Assembly (NCBI GenBank): GCA_018661705.1 | Contig: JABJHR010000015.1 | Coordinates: forward strand, 67,525 to 131,524 | Direction of reading: 5' to 3' | Source: Candidatus Woesearchaeota archaeon | GTDB lineage: Archaea > Nanobdellota > Nanobdellia > Woesearchaeales > DSVV01 | DNA length: 64,000 nt | Translations under genes and position numbers: made by a program | The notes under the pieces: model-generated | Database searches by the model: none | What the model saw: only the letters and a program-made list of their open reading frames with translations | What the model was told of the DNA's origin: nothing | In this document: in pieces, positions 43,097-52,949 of the stretch | How the letters are laid out: each line of letters starts with the position of its first letter | How positions within the stretch are numbered: position 1 is the stretch's first letter

Positions 43097-44890
43097 TTAA
43101 CTCCTTTTCTTATTTCTTCTTGCAGCAATAATAACTAACACTGCCATAAACACTAAGAATAATATTAGAACTATTAGGTCTCCTATTTGATAATCTAATA
43201 ATAGGTTGTGGTAGATTATCTTTCTGATCATTCTTTCACCAACAACCATTGGATTAAGTTGAGCAAAGAACGCAGCTAACTTTGGCATTACTTCTGGTGG
43301 AAAGATAACATCAGAAAATAAAAATGCAGCAAGTGCAAGAAATGTACTTACTAAAATAGACGTTTGTTGTTTCTTAATAAAATATGCAATTGACATTCCC
43401 AAAAGAATAAATATTGAGGTGACAAGCAGAATTACAATGCTTAATGATCCAATAACTGGGAAAATTTGAATATTAAATTTAAACTTTGCTAAAATTAGTA
43501 ATACAATAATTTGAAATACAACAACTATTAAATTTGTAATAAACAATCCAATTACAAAAATTGATTCTTTAACAGGAACTAAGAAATTTCTAAAATAACT
43601 TTGTGAATTGATTTCATTAAGTACATTGATATTTGCTAAGAGAATACTAATAAACATTATAATAAATACAAGAACAACTGGAAATACTAAATTAATCTTA
43701 GTCATGTCTTGTAATATGTCTTCATACTTGGTTGTGATTGGTTTAATTAATGATTCAGCTTGTGACTGATCAAGACCAGAAAATTTTGCAATGTTTTTGT
43801 CTAACTTTTCTTTTACTTGGTTTAATTCAATAATCGCATTGTTTAAAAGAAGGATATTTGCATCAATTTTATCTCCAACTACATCAATAAATTCTTTTAC
43901 TTCCTTGATTAACTCAACAGTTGAATCAATTCTAGTTGATAATTCTTGATTTGTTTTCTGAACAGAAGTATCATACTTATCTAAATCAGTACTCAGTGAG
44001 GTTAATCTACTCTGAAGAGCAATTAATTCTTTAGAAAGCTTTTCTACATCATTAAAATCAATTAATACAGCAATTATTGGAACAGACTTAATTGCATTTT
44101 GAACATCTTCATCTAATAATGTGTCTTCTAAATCACTATTAACAAAACTAATGATACTGTTTATGGAATTGATTTTTTGCTGAACCACTGCTTTTTTAAT
44201 ATGTAATTGGTTTACTGTAGAATTAATATCATCTGCATTTTCATGGTATGTTTTTTGTAATAATAACGCATCTTCATATAATGGATCAATTTCATCTTTC
44301 ATTTCTATTAATGTAATTTTTGTTTCTGCAAGATCATTTCTAATCTTGATTATGTCTGCGATAAATGAATCAATTGTAGTCTTTGCCTCTTGCATGAAAG
44401 AAACAGCTTCTTCAATATCTCCTAAAATTCCTGTTGCTGCTTCTAACGTAATTTGTTCAGAAGTAATTGCTACTTTGCTTTGAATGTATTCTTTAAGATA
44501 AGAAACTAAATTATATCTGGAGTTGTCGTAATGGAAAGTAATTTTTCCTGCAATCTCATTTTCAGTTGCCTTAAAATCTTCAGATAGTTCTGCACAAACT
44601 TCTATTAATCCAGTCTTAATGTCCCATAAACATTCATCTAAATTAGAATATTGTTGAACATTAACTTCTTGAGATTGAAATATTTTAACTAATGCATAAT
44701 TTTGGCTGTGATCATGGCTTACAATTCCTATGTTAATATCATGGACTTGGTCCCCACCAAATGCAAAACCAATTAATAAGATTAACAGCATTGGACCAAC
44801 AACTAATAATAATAAAGAACTTGGGCTTCTGATAACTAGTTTAAGGTTTTTCATAATTACTGAAAATAGTAATGTTATGTTTTTAAACAT
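43097..44890 (-). CDS. ABC-2 type exporter permease with coiled-coil ectodomain
   Basis: 597 residues. One N-terminal membrane helix (about 22-45), a large extracytoplasmic part (about 50-395) that includes long coiled coils ('LQSRLTSLSTDLDKYDT'), then five or six helices (about 400-590). This layout is that of YhgE/Pip-like ABC-2 permeases. The start overlaps the ATPase stop as TGATG. The substrate is unknown; with its own ATPase it would export a lipid, peptide or polymer. Confidence 0.88.
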   Translation of the reverse strand: MFKNITLLFSVIMKNLKLVIRSPSSLLLLVVGPMLLILLIGFAFGGDQVHDINIGIVSHDHSQNYALVKIFQSQEVNVQQYSNLDECLWDIKTGLIEVCAELSEDFKATENEIAGKITFHYDNSRYNLVSYLKEYIQSKVAITSEQITLEAATGILGDIEEAVSFMQEAKTTIDSFIADIIKIRNDLAETKITLIEMKDEIDPLYEDALLLQKTYHENADDINSTVNQLHIKKAVVQQKINSINSIISFVNSDLEDTLLDEDVQNAIKSVPIIAVLIDFNDVEKLSKELIALQSRLTSLSTDLDKYDTSVQKTNQELSTRIDSTVELIKEVKEFIDVVGDKIDANILLLNNAIIELNQVKEKLDKNIAKFSGLDQSQAESLIKPITTKYEDILQDMTKINLVFPVVLVFIIMFISILLANINVLNEINSQSYFRNFLVPVKESIFVIGLFITNLIVVVFQIIVLLILAKFKFNIQIFPVIGSLSIVILLVTSIFILLGMSIAYFIKKQQTSILVSTFLALAAFLFSDVIFPPEVMPKLAAFFAQLNPMVVGERMIRKIIYHNLLLDYQIGDLIVLILFLVFMAVLVIIAARRNKKRS

Positions 44891-45624
44891 CAGACAACAC
44901 CTTGTTTAATCATTTTTACAAACATATAATTCAAGCTTTTTTCTTTTGGATATTTCTTTTTCAGGCCCTGCATTGTTGTTACGTGCACTTTGCCTTTGCT
45001 AAGAAAAGCAATTTTTTTGCATTTTTCTTCTATAAAATCTAATAAATGACTAGAAACAATAATTGTTTTTCCTTCTTTATTGATTTTCTCTATTAAATCC
45101 CAAATACTTTTTCTAATAATTGGATCTAAACCAGTTGTTGGTTCATCTAAGATTAATATCTCTGGATCATGGATTAGTGAGATTGCAAAATCTAGTCTTC
45201 TTTTCATTCCACCAGAAATTCTGCCTGCTAATCTTTTTTTATGAGCTTCTAAGCCTGTTAAATCTAATAAGTGTGAAGATCGCTTTTTTAATAAACGTCT
45301 ACTCATTTTGTAAAGTCTACCATAATACCATAAATTTTCTTCTATTGTTAATTCTGGATAAAAACTATTTTCTTGTGTACAAAATCCAACAACGTCTCTA
45401 ATTAAACTAGTTTTTTTAGTAATGTCTTGGTCATTGAATAAGATCTGTCCGGCATCTATCTTAAAAAAACCAATAAGAACTCTTAATAACGTAGTTTTAC
45501 CTTCACCACTCTTTCCTATCAATCCAATTAAATCACCTTTGTTTATAGAAAGGTTTAGATTATCAAGTATCTTGTTTGTGCTAAAAGCCTTATCTATATT
45601 AACAAATTCAATTATTTTTGACAT
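44890..45624 (-). CDS. ABC transporter ATP-binding protein
   Basis: 244 residues. Walker A 'GLIGKSGEGKTTLL' near residue 35-48, Q-loop, signature 'ISGGMKRRLDFAIS' near 140 and Walker B 'ILILDEPTTGLDP' near 160, followed by the H-loop 'IIVSSHLLDFI'. Together with the overlapping permease it forms an ABC-2 exporter. Confidence 0.95.
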   Translation of the reverse strand: MSKIIEFVNIDKAFSTNKILDNLNLSINKGDLIGLIGKSGEGKTTLLRVLIGFFKIDAGQILFNDQDITKKTSLIRDVVGFCTQENSFYPELTIEENLWYYGRLYKMSRRLLKKRSSHLLDLTGLEAHKKRLAGRISGGMKRRLDFAISLIHDPEILILDEPTTGLDPIIRKSIWDLIEKINKEGKTIIVSSHLLDFIEEKCKKIAFLSKGKVHVTTMQGLKKKYPKEKSLNYMFVKMIKQGVV

Positions 45625-45783
45625 TATGTTGTTTTATGTCTTTAATATAATATAAATGTTATGTCTGGATTTGTTTTTTTTAAATGTTTGAGTAAAAAAT
45701 AACAATGTGGTAATATAAATTGGAAAAAAACTTTAGTGAATAAGGAAGCATCCGCAATGTTCTTAAGTAAATGATGTACTAGC

Positions 45784-45875
45784 AAAAAATAACAACAACC
45801 ATGGCACAGACAGACATTTTACTTTGTAAAATGTCTTACTCGTCTTCGACTCGCCTGGCCAAGTTGTTATTTTTT
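45784..45875 (+). repeat. Structured intergenic repeat SIR-1, copy D
   Basis: Perfect 13-bp outer arms AAAAAATAACAAC / GTTGTTATTTTTT; TGGC/GCCA inner closing helix; hairpin GACATTTTAC-TTT-GTAAAATGTC; linker TTACTC; hairpin GTC-TTC-GAC; TCGCCTGGCC. It lies in a 335-base spacer between divergently placed minus-strand genes. Confidence 0.88.
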
Positions 45876-45906
45876 AGTATAAAAAGATTTAATCATAGGT
45901 CTCTTA

Positions 45907-45945
45907 AACACTAGGGCGGAGCCAATGTCGCTCACGAATTTTTAA
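45907..45945 (+). repeat. SIR-2 repeat copy
   Basis: AACACTAGGGCGGAGCC..ATGTCGCTCACGA then TTTTT; the first 22 bases are the exact reverse complement of 33493-33514. It sits 31 bases after SIR-1 copy D. Confidence 0.65.
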
Positions 45946-45960
45946 GTTTTAATTAAGAAT

Positions 45961-46149
45961 TTATCTGAAATCATCATAATCGGGTGCCATACTGATGAAA
46001 GAAGCAATTATCATAACTAAAAATACTAACATGAATGCAAATCCCCAACTAAGGCCAATCTTGCCTGAGTAAGTAAAGATTGCACTAAGTAGAAATCCCA
46101 TTAATCCTGTTAATAATACAGATTGTGGTAATGGTGCATATTTAGTCAT
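45961..46149 (-). CDS. Small two-helix membrane protein, 62 aa
   Basis: Two hydrophobic stretches ('VLLTGLMGFLLSAIFTYSG' and 'FAFMLVFLVMIIASFISM') with a short hydrophilic tail 'APDYDDFR'. No family recognised. A clear upstream spacer and own start suggest a real gene. Confidence 0.68.
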   Translation of the reverse strand: MTKYAPLPQSVLLTGLMGFLLSAIFTYSGKIGLSWGFAFMLVFLVMIIASFISMAPDYDDFR

Positions 46150-46210
46150 AATATTATTCTTTGGCGTATTTGGTTTATATATTTTTTGTTTCTAAGTGGG
46201 AATGAATATT

Positions 46211-47299
46211 TTAAGAAAACTTTACAAACTTTAACTTCTTAACATCTTTCTGTGCCTTCTTTAGATCTTTAGTGAACTTTTTTAAGAACGCTTCCATCTT
46301 TTCGCATGCTATTTGTTTTATTTCTCCACTACTCATCTTGCCAGACTTATAGGCTTTATAGATTTTCTCTAGTTCTTTATCATCTTCAACTAAATGAGTT
46401 TTTAGTAGCTCAAATACCATGCACTTTTCTACTTCTGCCCCTAGTTTTCTATGTAATTCTAATGTTTCTCTTCCGCCTGTAACGGCTCGCATGATTTTTT
46501 TCTTTACAGAAGCAAAATCTTCAGGTAGTTCTACACAACTTTGTGGATGAGATTTAGACATTTTCATGTCTCCATTTAAACTAGAAGTAAATTTATGATA
46601 AATTCCAGCTGGCAGGAAATATTTCTCAGCTTTTGTTCTTCTAACAACATCTCGTGTTAATCTTATATGTGGATCTTGATCAATACCAACAGGAACAATG
46701 CCTGGCATTCGTTCTTTAAGCTGTGGATAAAGAATGTCTCCTACTTGTGTAACTGCAGCTAAGATTCTTGATGGATCTGCTTGCCCATAAATTGCTTTGA
46801 ATTCATTCAAAGTAACTTTCTTAGCAAATTTATATGCTAAGTGCATCACATCTTTGTTTTCAGATTGAAAATAGAATGTTGTTTTCTTTGGATCTAGACC
46901 AAGAGCAATCCATGCAGGAATATGAAACTCTAAAGCTCGTCTTTGAGCTTCTTCTAGTGTAATTCCTCTGGTTGTAGCTGCTTCTAAATCTGCTACTAAT
47001 ACAAAAGTTTTTGCACCATTTTCTTGGAAATATTTAACTTGTTCAATAACCATCTTATTTCCAAAATGTAGTTTGTCAGCAGATGGCATAATTCCTGTAA
47101 GAACGTAATATGGTTTTTTCTCTTTAATACACTTAGCAATAATACTCAAATCCCTGCCTGCAAAGACAGTGTGCCTTCTCATTAATCTATTTGGTTTAGG
47201 GAATTTTTTAATATCAAACTTATCTAATCCAAAATCCTTGACAATCTTAACATAATCCTCTACTAATTCACTACCCCAAGGATCTATTATCTTTTTCAT
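46211..47299 (-). CDS. trpS: Tryptophanyl-tRNA synthetase
   Basis: Class I synthetase, 362 residues. The archaeal/eukaryotic opening 'DPWGSELVEDY' is present, the HIGH motif appears as 'ADKLHFGNKM' near residue 75, and KMSKS as 'DMKMSKSHPQ' near 250. 'GIDQDPHIRLTRDV' is the conserved Trp-site region. Normal length. Monocistronic. Confidence 0.96.
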   Translation of the reverse strand: MKKIIDPWGSELVEDYVKIVKDFGLDKFDIKKFPKPNRLMRRHTVFAGRDLSIIAKCIKEKKPYYVLTGIMPSADKLHFGNKMVIEQVKYFQENGAKTFVLVADLEAATTRGITLEEAQRRALEFHIPAWIALGLDPKKTTFYFQSENKDVMHLAYKFAKKVTLNEFKAIYGQADPSRILAAVTQVGDILYPQLKERMPGIVPVGIDQDPHIRLTRDVVRRTKAEKYFLPAGIYHKFTSSLNGDMKMSKSHPQSCVELPEDFASVKKKIMRAVTGGRETLELHRKLGAEVEKCMVFELLKTHLVEDDKELEKIYKAYKSGKMSSGEIKQIACEKMEAFLKKFTKDLKKAQKDVKKLKFVKFS

Positions 47300-47386
47300 G
47301 ATTATTATGTTTTAATTATAGTATATAAAGGTTTTGTGTTGATTTTATAATAAGGGGGGAATTTTGTAATTCTGAACTAAATTGAA

Positions 47387-47476
47387 ATGCACCACCACAA
47401 CTGGCCAGGCCCACAGACTTTTGCAAGCAAAAGTCCTATTTGGCTTCGCCTCATCAGCCTGCTAATGATGGTGCAT
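47387..47476 (+). repeat. Structured intergenic repeat SIR-1, copy E
   Basis: The most diverged copy: outer arms ATGCACCA / TGGTGCAT, inner AGGC/GCCT, hairpin GACTTTTGC-AA-GCAAAAGTC (perfect), linker CTATT, hairpin GGC-TTC-GCC, TCATCAGCC. It lies between trpS and the cupredoxin gene. Confidence 0.75.
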
Positions 47477-47533
47477 CATCTATATCTTGTTAAAAAAATA
47501 AGAAATAGTAAAGAAAAAATAAGAAATAAAGAA

Positions 47534-47971
47534 TTACTCTACAATTACAGACCCAATCATATTTGGGTGGGGTTTGCAATAATAACCAAATTCACCTTCT
47601 TCATTAAAAGTATAACTGAACTTTTCTCCTTTTTCTAGCAAAGGTGAATCAAACAATCCTGTGTCGGATGTTGCTGTATGCTTAACCTCATCTTCTTGTA
47701 CCCATGTAACGGTTGTACCAGGTGTTACAACAACTTCTGCAGGATCAAATGTAAAATCATGAATCTTAATAATGATTGTACTTGTTTCTGCTGTTGAACC
47801 TGCTTCTAACTCAGCAGTATCATCAACTTCTTCTGTGTCCATGTCCTCGACAACACCTTCTTCTGGTTCATCAACAACCTCTTCTGTTGTATCTACTACA
47901 GTAGAACTACAACCAACACAAATAATCAATAGAATTACTAGTGCGCATAATACCCACGGACTTTTCATCAT
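47534..47971 (-). CDS. Cupredoxin-domain lipoprotein
   Basis: 145 residues. Signal 'WVLCALVILLIICVGC' with a lipobox-like Gly-Cys, an acidic Asp/Glu/Val linker (about 25-55) and a type I blue-copper domain. The copper ligands are visible: His in 'EVKHTATS', Cys and His in 'YYCKPHPNM', and the Met of the same motif. It is probably membrane-anchored, facing outside, and transfers electrons or handles copper. ATG after 'aaaggtgataaa'. Confidence 0.9.
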   Translation of the reverse strand: MMKSPWVLCALVILLIICVGCSSTVVDTTEEVVDEPEEGVVEDMDTEEVDDTAELEAGSTAETSTIIIKIHDFTFDPAEVVVTPGTTVTWVQEDEVKHTATSDTGLFDSPLLEKGEKFSYTFNEEGEFGYYCKPHPNMIGSVIVE

Positions 47972-48135
47972 TTTATCACCTTTAACCTTTTTTTTAATAA
48001 TCTGTTTTTAATTTCTTAATATTTATTCTTATACATCTTTATATGTTTAATTATTCTGAATTATCTAAGTCCAATAGAATTTAACAATCTTAACTAATAA
48101 CCTTCAATAATTTAAATCATGGAAGGCTCAATAAT
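47972..48135. other. AT-rich spacer, no gene seen
   Basis: About 160 bases with TATA-like 'tatatgttt' elements for the cupredoxin gene on the minus strand and two direct 'caataatttaaat' words (about 48106-48142) at the end of the large secreted-protein gene. Nothing else is visible. Confidence 0.4.
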
Positions 48136-51100
48136 TTAAATTACATAGAATTCAATATCTGTTTCAGCTGAGTTTCCATAATTATCTACACATTTTACAT
48201 GGAAATTATTCAAGTTTTCATCTAAATCTGCAACATTTGCTATGAATGTATTAATCTCTGTGTTATCATTACTATTATCATCATTATTATTTTCTTGTTT
48301 TATCATATCAATATAACTAATACTAAACTCTTTCTTGTATCTACATTTAATATCTGCCTTTGTTGTTTTAATTATTAATTGTGTGGATGCAGTATTTACT
48401 TCTCCTTCTGGTTGTGTTTCTATTATCTCAAAACCAGCGGATTTTGATAACGTATATACAAAGCTTTGTTCATTAACATTTTGTTGTTCAATTTGATTAG
48501 TTGCACATTGGAATGTTAAATTATGTTTAAGATTTCTTTCATAACATTTGACTGCAGAAGTTTTCTTAGGTAAAATTTGTTTAAAACATGTTTCTTCTTG
48601 GCATATCATTGGTTGCTCTTGTGCAGGTGTTGATTTATCTAATTGAAAGCATACCTGCGGTTGTTCAAATTTAAGGGAAAGTTCTATTAATTGGTTTGTT
48701 TCTGGAAGCGTTATTTGATTTCCAGGGATACCTTCCACATTTTTCATATTAAATTCTACTTTTTCTTCAACAACAGTAACTTCTTCAGTCTCTATAAAAT
48801 ACGTTTTTTCTTGTTTACCTTGATTAAGATCAATTTCTGTAATGCACTCATAAGTTCCTAAATGTAATTCATTTGTTTTTTTGCAGTTATTTAATTCTCC
48901 ACTATAGGTTCCAAAAGAAAATTGACAAGAATCTGGAGAATCTTTAAACAAATGTAACTCAACTTTATTCTTAATGTTATTATCCATTTCTTCTTCCTCT
49001 TCACCATTAGATTTTGAAGTATCTAATTGAAATGTAATATGGTCTTCTTCAAACATTGATAATGATGAATAAATTTTGTTTGGTAAAGTAAAATTAAAAA
49101 ATTCATTTGAAGTTAATTCACTAATGCCATTTGTATTTGTTTCTTCTAAATAAAAGAAATATTCCTTAACTTGGAATGGTTGATCTTGACATTTAATATA
49201 AGCAGTTGTTGGATCATCAAGCGTAAATAATGTTGTTGCACATTCGTAAGTTCCTCCAAAGCTAGAAGAAACTTGATATTGACCTGTATCACATTCAAAT
49301 TCATAATCCATTTTTTCAAAGTCTAGATCATAAAAATCATATCTGCATTCACTTGGTTCATTTAGATAAATTGTTAATGGCTCTTCATAAGTTTCTTTTT
49401 GTATTTTTGAATTATTTGTTGGACTAAAACCAATAATGGATGGGGCAAGATTATCTTCAGTATTGGAACTAATTGGGATTTCAATAAATTTAGTCTCTGC
49501 ATTTTCATTTCCGCTTTCATCAACACACCTAACAAACAACAAATATGTATTGTTTTCAAGTTTATCTAAACTAACACTAATCATTGTTTTAATATATGGT
49601 AAATTACTTTTGTAATTAGAAATTATTTCTTTTGCTTTCTCTACAATAGGATCTACTTTATCTTCAATGTCTTTACTAGCGAACATATTATATAAATTAA
49701 TTGCAGTTTTATATTTTTCTTTATACGTATTCATTAATTCTTCTGGTTCTTCCATGACATCTGCAATCTCTTTGTAATGGGTGAAATTTAAAATATCCAT
49801 TATGTTTTCAGGTATTGCGATTTTAGGAGGGGTTCTTAAGCTTATATTTTGAGTTTTAGAAAATGATTGACCACCTAAATAAATTCCTGTTACATCATTA
49901 AAGTTTTTGAATGGCATTAAAGTTAGTTTACAAGTAACTGGTTCATTTGATTTAATTCCTAATGAAAATGGTGCATTTGGATCTACTTCTGGTAAAATTT
50001 TATGGCCTTTAATTATTTTTGTTCCTGTTGTTATAGTTACTGGATATAAATCATAACCCGGGGTTAATGCTTCATTATCTAAATTAACAATTGGTGGTGT
50101 TTTGTCATCTGATTTTTGTTGTTGACAAGTGGGATCTCCAAAATTATAATCATAAACACAAGTTTGGCCAAGACTCTTGCACGAATATTCTGAGCAAGGT
50201 TTAAATTTGTTAGCTGTACAAGATTCACAATTTTGTATTGTACGTGGTGGCATCCAAGGGCCACATAAACTTATTCCTAAAACATAAATTGCTGGTTTGT
50301 CTTTGAATGGGTTTATGAAATCAGTTGCTGATAATGATGAAATTTTATCTATGTATTCTAAACTTGCACTAACAAGCTCTGCATTGCTATTAATTGCTTC
50401 TCCATAAGTAAATGGAGTTAGTGTTGCTCTATTTGTTGCTTCATATACTAATTTATTTTCTGTTTCTTCATTATTATCATAGTAATTGCCTTTATTATAG
50501 GCCTCGCTGCTTGGTTTGTATTTAAAATCAGAAGTAATAAAACCATATTTTGTTAAAACTTGTTTTGTGTTTTTATAATTTCCACAATCACCCTGTGTAT
50601 AACATAAAGTTGTTGTGTCATCTACCCATTCCTGGCCACAACTAAGACCTGAACATTCTTTTTTCTCATTAGCTCTTGTACAGATGGGAACAGCAGTAGG
50701 TTGCCAAAATTTAAATCCTGGAGAGACTGCAGGAGTACATTTTTTATCTGTTGATAAATATTGCCAAGTACAATCTCTAACACTAGAATCTTCACAACAG
50801 TCTTGTGTTTCGCATTTGATACAATCCTCCCACCTATTTGGTCTACATTGGGCATTTGAATATATGTTTCCAGATGAGTCCTGATCTTTTTTCTCAACGC
50901 AAACTTCTTCTCTGTAATCTCGACAAGGCTCAACATATTCTTTTCCATTTAAGCAATAATGAACAAAATGTCTTGAACCAACTAATTCTATCCCTTGCCC
51001 TGGTTGTGTTTTATAACTACACCATGATTCTCCATTTAATTTATCTTCTCCAAGATAATTATTTTCTATTCTGTTGTATGTGTTCTTACAATCAAGACCT

Positions 51101-52026
51101 ATGTTAAGAGTGTCTTTATCAAAAAATGTTTGGGCAGGGCAATCACACGGCGCATCAGTGTAAAATCCTTGTTTTTCTTGGCATTCTTGTTTATTGCTGT
51201 TCTTAAAACAAAAATTATCTTCTGGATTATAGCAACATCCGCCCTTGTTATTGCTAACACCATAAAAGCTGTAACCTAATTCAGAAATTGTGTCTTCTCC
51301 TTTCAATGCAAATTGAAAAACAAATTGTTTTTTTGTGATTCTATAAATTATGTTTGGGTATGGTCTGAATTTTTCAATAATTACATTGTGTTGTTGCATA
51401 AATTCAACAATCTTGAAGTTTTGTTTTTGAATCTCAGAATTTAAAATTTGATTACTAATTCTTAAAATAAATCCTAGCTCTGATTTGGTGTTTGTTGCAA
51501 AAGAATCTATGCTTAAAGCAATTGATTCTTTTTCTAGTTTAATTGGATAATCTAATGAAAAAGTAATGCTGTCTTCTTCGATTTGAACATTTGTTTTTGC
51601 GTTGCTAGCTTCAACAACAAATCCTTGGTTACGAAAAATATCTAAATCTACACATGTTTTTATTTTATTATTGATTTCTTGTGCAATCTCGTTCTCAATA
51701 TCACTTCTGAAAATTAATGTGTTTTTGCAACCATCCCCGGGTTCATGGGTGCAATAATAATTAATTTTTTCATTATTAAGATATTCTGAGTTTTCAGGAT
51801 CAATTTTCCCTCCATGATAAGCAACTTCTAACATTGCTTCATTTCCTATGTCTTTTAAACATTTTTCAACATAGCTTTTAACAGGAATAATGGAATTTGT
51901 AACTAAATAAATTTTTTCTAAATCTTCTCTTGGTTCTCCAATTTGTTTTACATATCCAACTAGAACTAATAAGATCAAAACTACTACTCCCATGATTATA
52001 AACAATGTTACTTGCCCTTTACGCAT
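48136..52026 (-). CDS. Very large secreted protein with prepilin-like N-terminus
   Basis: 1296 residues from the ATG at 52026 (after 'ggggttgatc'; the track's start is 10 codons earlier). The N-terminus 'MRKGQVTLFIIMGVVVLI' has the Lys-Gly-Gln and following hydrophobic helix of archaeal class III (type IV prepilin-like) signals. Residues about 265-440 and 590-660 hold many Cys ('CCYNPEDNFC', 'CSEYSCKSLGQTC'); the rest looks beta-rich, possibly several Ig-like domains. It could be a surface or pilus-associated protein served by the machine at 23-28 kb. Function unknown. Confidence 0.82.
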   Translation of the reverse strand: MRKGQVTLFIIMGVVVLILLVLVGYVKQIGEPREDLEKIYLVTNSIIPVKSYVEKCLKDIGNEAMLEVAYHGGKIDPENSEYLNNEKINYYCTHEPGDGCKNTLIFRSDIENEIAQEINNKIKTCVDLDIFRNQGFVVEASNAKTNVQIEEDSITFSLDYPIKLEKESIALSIDSFATNTKSELGFILRISNQILNSEIQKQNFKIVEFMQQHNVIIEKFRPYPNIIYRITKKQFVFQFALKGEDTISELGYSFYGVSNNKGGCCYNPEDNFCFKNSNKQECQEKQGFYTDAPCDCPAQTFFDKDTLNIGLDCKNTYNRIENNYLGEDKLNGESWCSYKTQPGQGIELVGSRHFVHYCLNGKEYVEPCRDYREEVCVEKKDQDSSGNIYSNAQCRPNRWEDCIKCETQDCCEDSSVRDCTWQYLSTDKKCTPAVSPGFKFWQPTAVPICTRANEKKECSGLSCGQEWVDDTTTLCYTQGDCGNYKNTKQVLTKYGFITSDFKYKPSSEAYNKGNYYDNNEETENKLVYEATNRATLTPFTYGEAINSNAELVSASLEYIDKISSLSATDFINPFKDKPAIYVLGISLCGPWMPPRTIQNCESCTANKFKPCSEYSCKSLGQTCVYDYNFGDPTCQQQKSDDKTPPIVNLDNEALTPGYDLYPVTITTGTKIIKGHKILPEVDPNAPFSLGIKSNEPVTCKLTLMPFKNFNDVTGIYLGGQSFSKTQNISLRTPPKIAIPENIMDILNFTHYKEIADVMEEPEELMNTYKEKYKTAINLYNMFASKDIEDKVDPIVEKAKEIISNYKSNLPYIKTMISVSLDKLENNTYLLFVRCVDESGNENAETKFIEIPISSNTEDNLAPSIIGFSPTNNSKIQKETYEEPLTIYLNEPSECRYDFYDLDFEKMDYEFECDTGQYQVSSSFGGTYECATTLFTLDDPTTAYIKCQDQPFQVKEYFFYLEETNTNGISELTSNEFFNFTLPNKIYSSLSMFEEDHITFQLDTSKSNGEEEEEMDNNIKNKVELHLFKDSPDSCQFSFGTYSGELNNCKKTNELHLGTYECITEIDLNQGKQEKTYFIETEEVTVVEEKVEFNMKNVEGIPGNQITLPETNQLIELSLKFEQPQVCFQLDKSTPAQEQPMICQEETCFKQILPKKTSAVKCYERNLKHNLTFQCATNQIEQQNVNEQSFVYTLSKSAGFEIIETQPEGEVNTASTQLIIKTTKADIKCRYKKEFSISYIDMIKQENNNDDNSNDNTEINTFIANVADLDENLNNFHVKCVDNYGNSAETDIEFYVI

Positions 52027-52131
52027 GATCAACCCCTTTTTTTTAATAATATTCATATTTCTTTTGTTTTATTATATATTTTTCGGTAGATTTATTGATA
52101 GATAAGCTATTTTTAACAATAACATTTAATA

Positions 52132-52818
52132 ATGGTAGTACTTTATATCAAAAATATGTTAATAGCAGGGATTGATGAGGCCGGTCGTGGCCCCTTGATA
52201 GGACCGATGGTAATGGTTGGTGTTTCAATTAAAGATGTAGACGAGGCTTTATTAAAAAAAGTAGGTGTTAAAGATTCAAAACTACTTTCTCAAAGACAAA
52301 GAGAAGAAATATATGAACAAATTGAAAAATTAGCTAAAGATTATAAAATTATTAAAGTTGAGGCAAAAGAAGTGGATGAAGTTCTAGAAGGTACAAAATC
52401 TAATCTAAATTGGTTAGAAGCTGATAAAACTATTGAAATTCTTGCTAAATTAAAGCCAGATAAGGCGTATGTTGATTGCCCAAGTATTAACGAAAAAGCT
52501 TATGAAGAATATTTGAGAAAAGGATTAGAAAAAAAGGGTCTGAAAAAAATGGAGTTAGTTGTAGAACATAAAGCAGATGTAAATTATCCTGTTGCATCAG
52601 CTGCTTCAATTATTGCAAAAGTTGTTAGGGAACAAGAAATTGAAAAGATTAAAATAAAGATAAATAAAAATTTTGGAAGTGGCTATCCAAGTGATCCTTA
52701 TACACAAAGATTTTTAGAAAAATATTGGGATAAATTTCCAGAAATATTTAGACGAAGTTGGAGTAGTTATAAAAAGCTTGTCGAGAAGAAAAAGCAGAAA
52801 AGTTTAGGGGAATTCTAA
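52132..52818 (+). CDS. rnhB: Ribonuclease HII
   Basis: Removes RNA primers and single ribonucleotides from DNA. 'LIAGIDEAGRGPLIGPM' holds the first catalytic Asp-Glu pair; the later Asp residues are in 'AYVDCPSIN' and 'VEHKADVNYPVASAASIIAKV'. The family N-terminus usually starts right at 'MLIAGID', so the ATG at 52156 is a good alternative; the upstream ATG adds eight residues. Confidence 0.95.
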   Translation: MVVLYIKNMLIAGIDEAGRGPLIGPMVMVGVSIKDVDEALLKKVGVKDSKLLSQRQREEIYEQIEKLAKDYKIIKVEAKEVDEVLEGTKSNLNWLEADKTIEILAKLKPDKAYVDCPSINEKAYEEYLRKGLEKKGLKKMELVVEHKADVNYPVASAASIIAKVVREQEIEKIKIKINKNFGSGYPSDPYTQRFLEKYWDKFPEIFRRSWSSYKKLVEKKKQKSLGEF

Positions 52819-52827
52819 TTTAGTTTT

Positions 52828-52946
52828 AAGTGAGAAGTTCTAAGTTTGTAGTGGGTAATAAGTCATTTAGTTAGTAGTTCTCTACACGCCACTAACTAAT
52901 TTACTAAAAACCCACTACTAACTTCTAACTTAGAACTACTTACTTA
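52828..52946. terminator. Long palindrome (SIR-3) between convergent genes
   Basis: Arms AGTTCTAAGTT..GTAGTGGGT / ACCCACTAC..AACTTAGAACT around a centre rich in TTAGT/ACTAA words. Shares several words with the copy at 37.0 kb. Probable bidirectional terminator. Confidence 0.65.
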
Positions 52947-52949
52947 GAA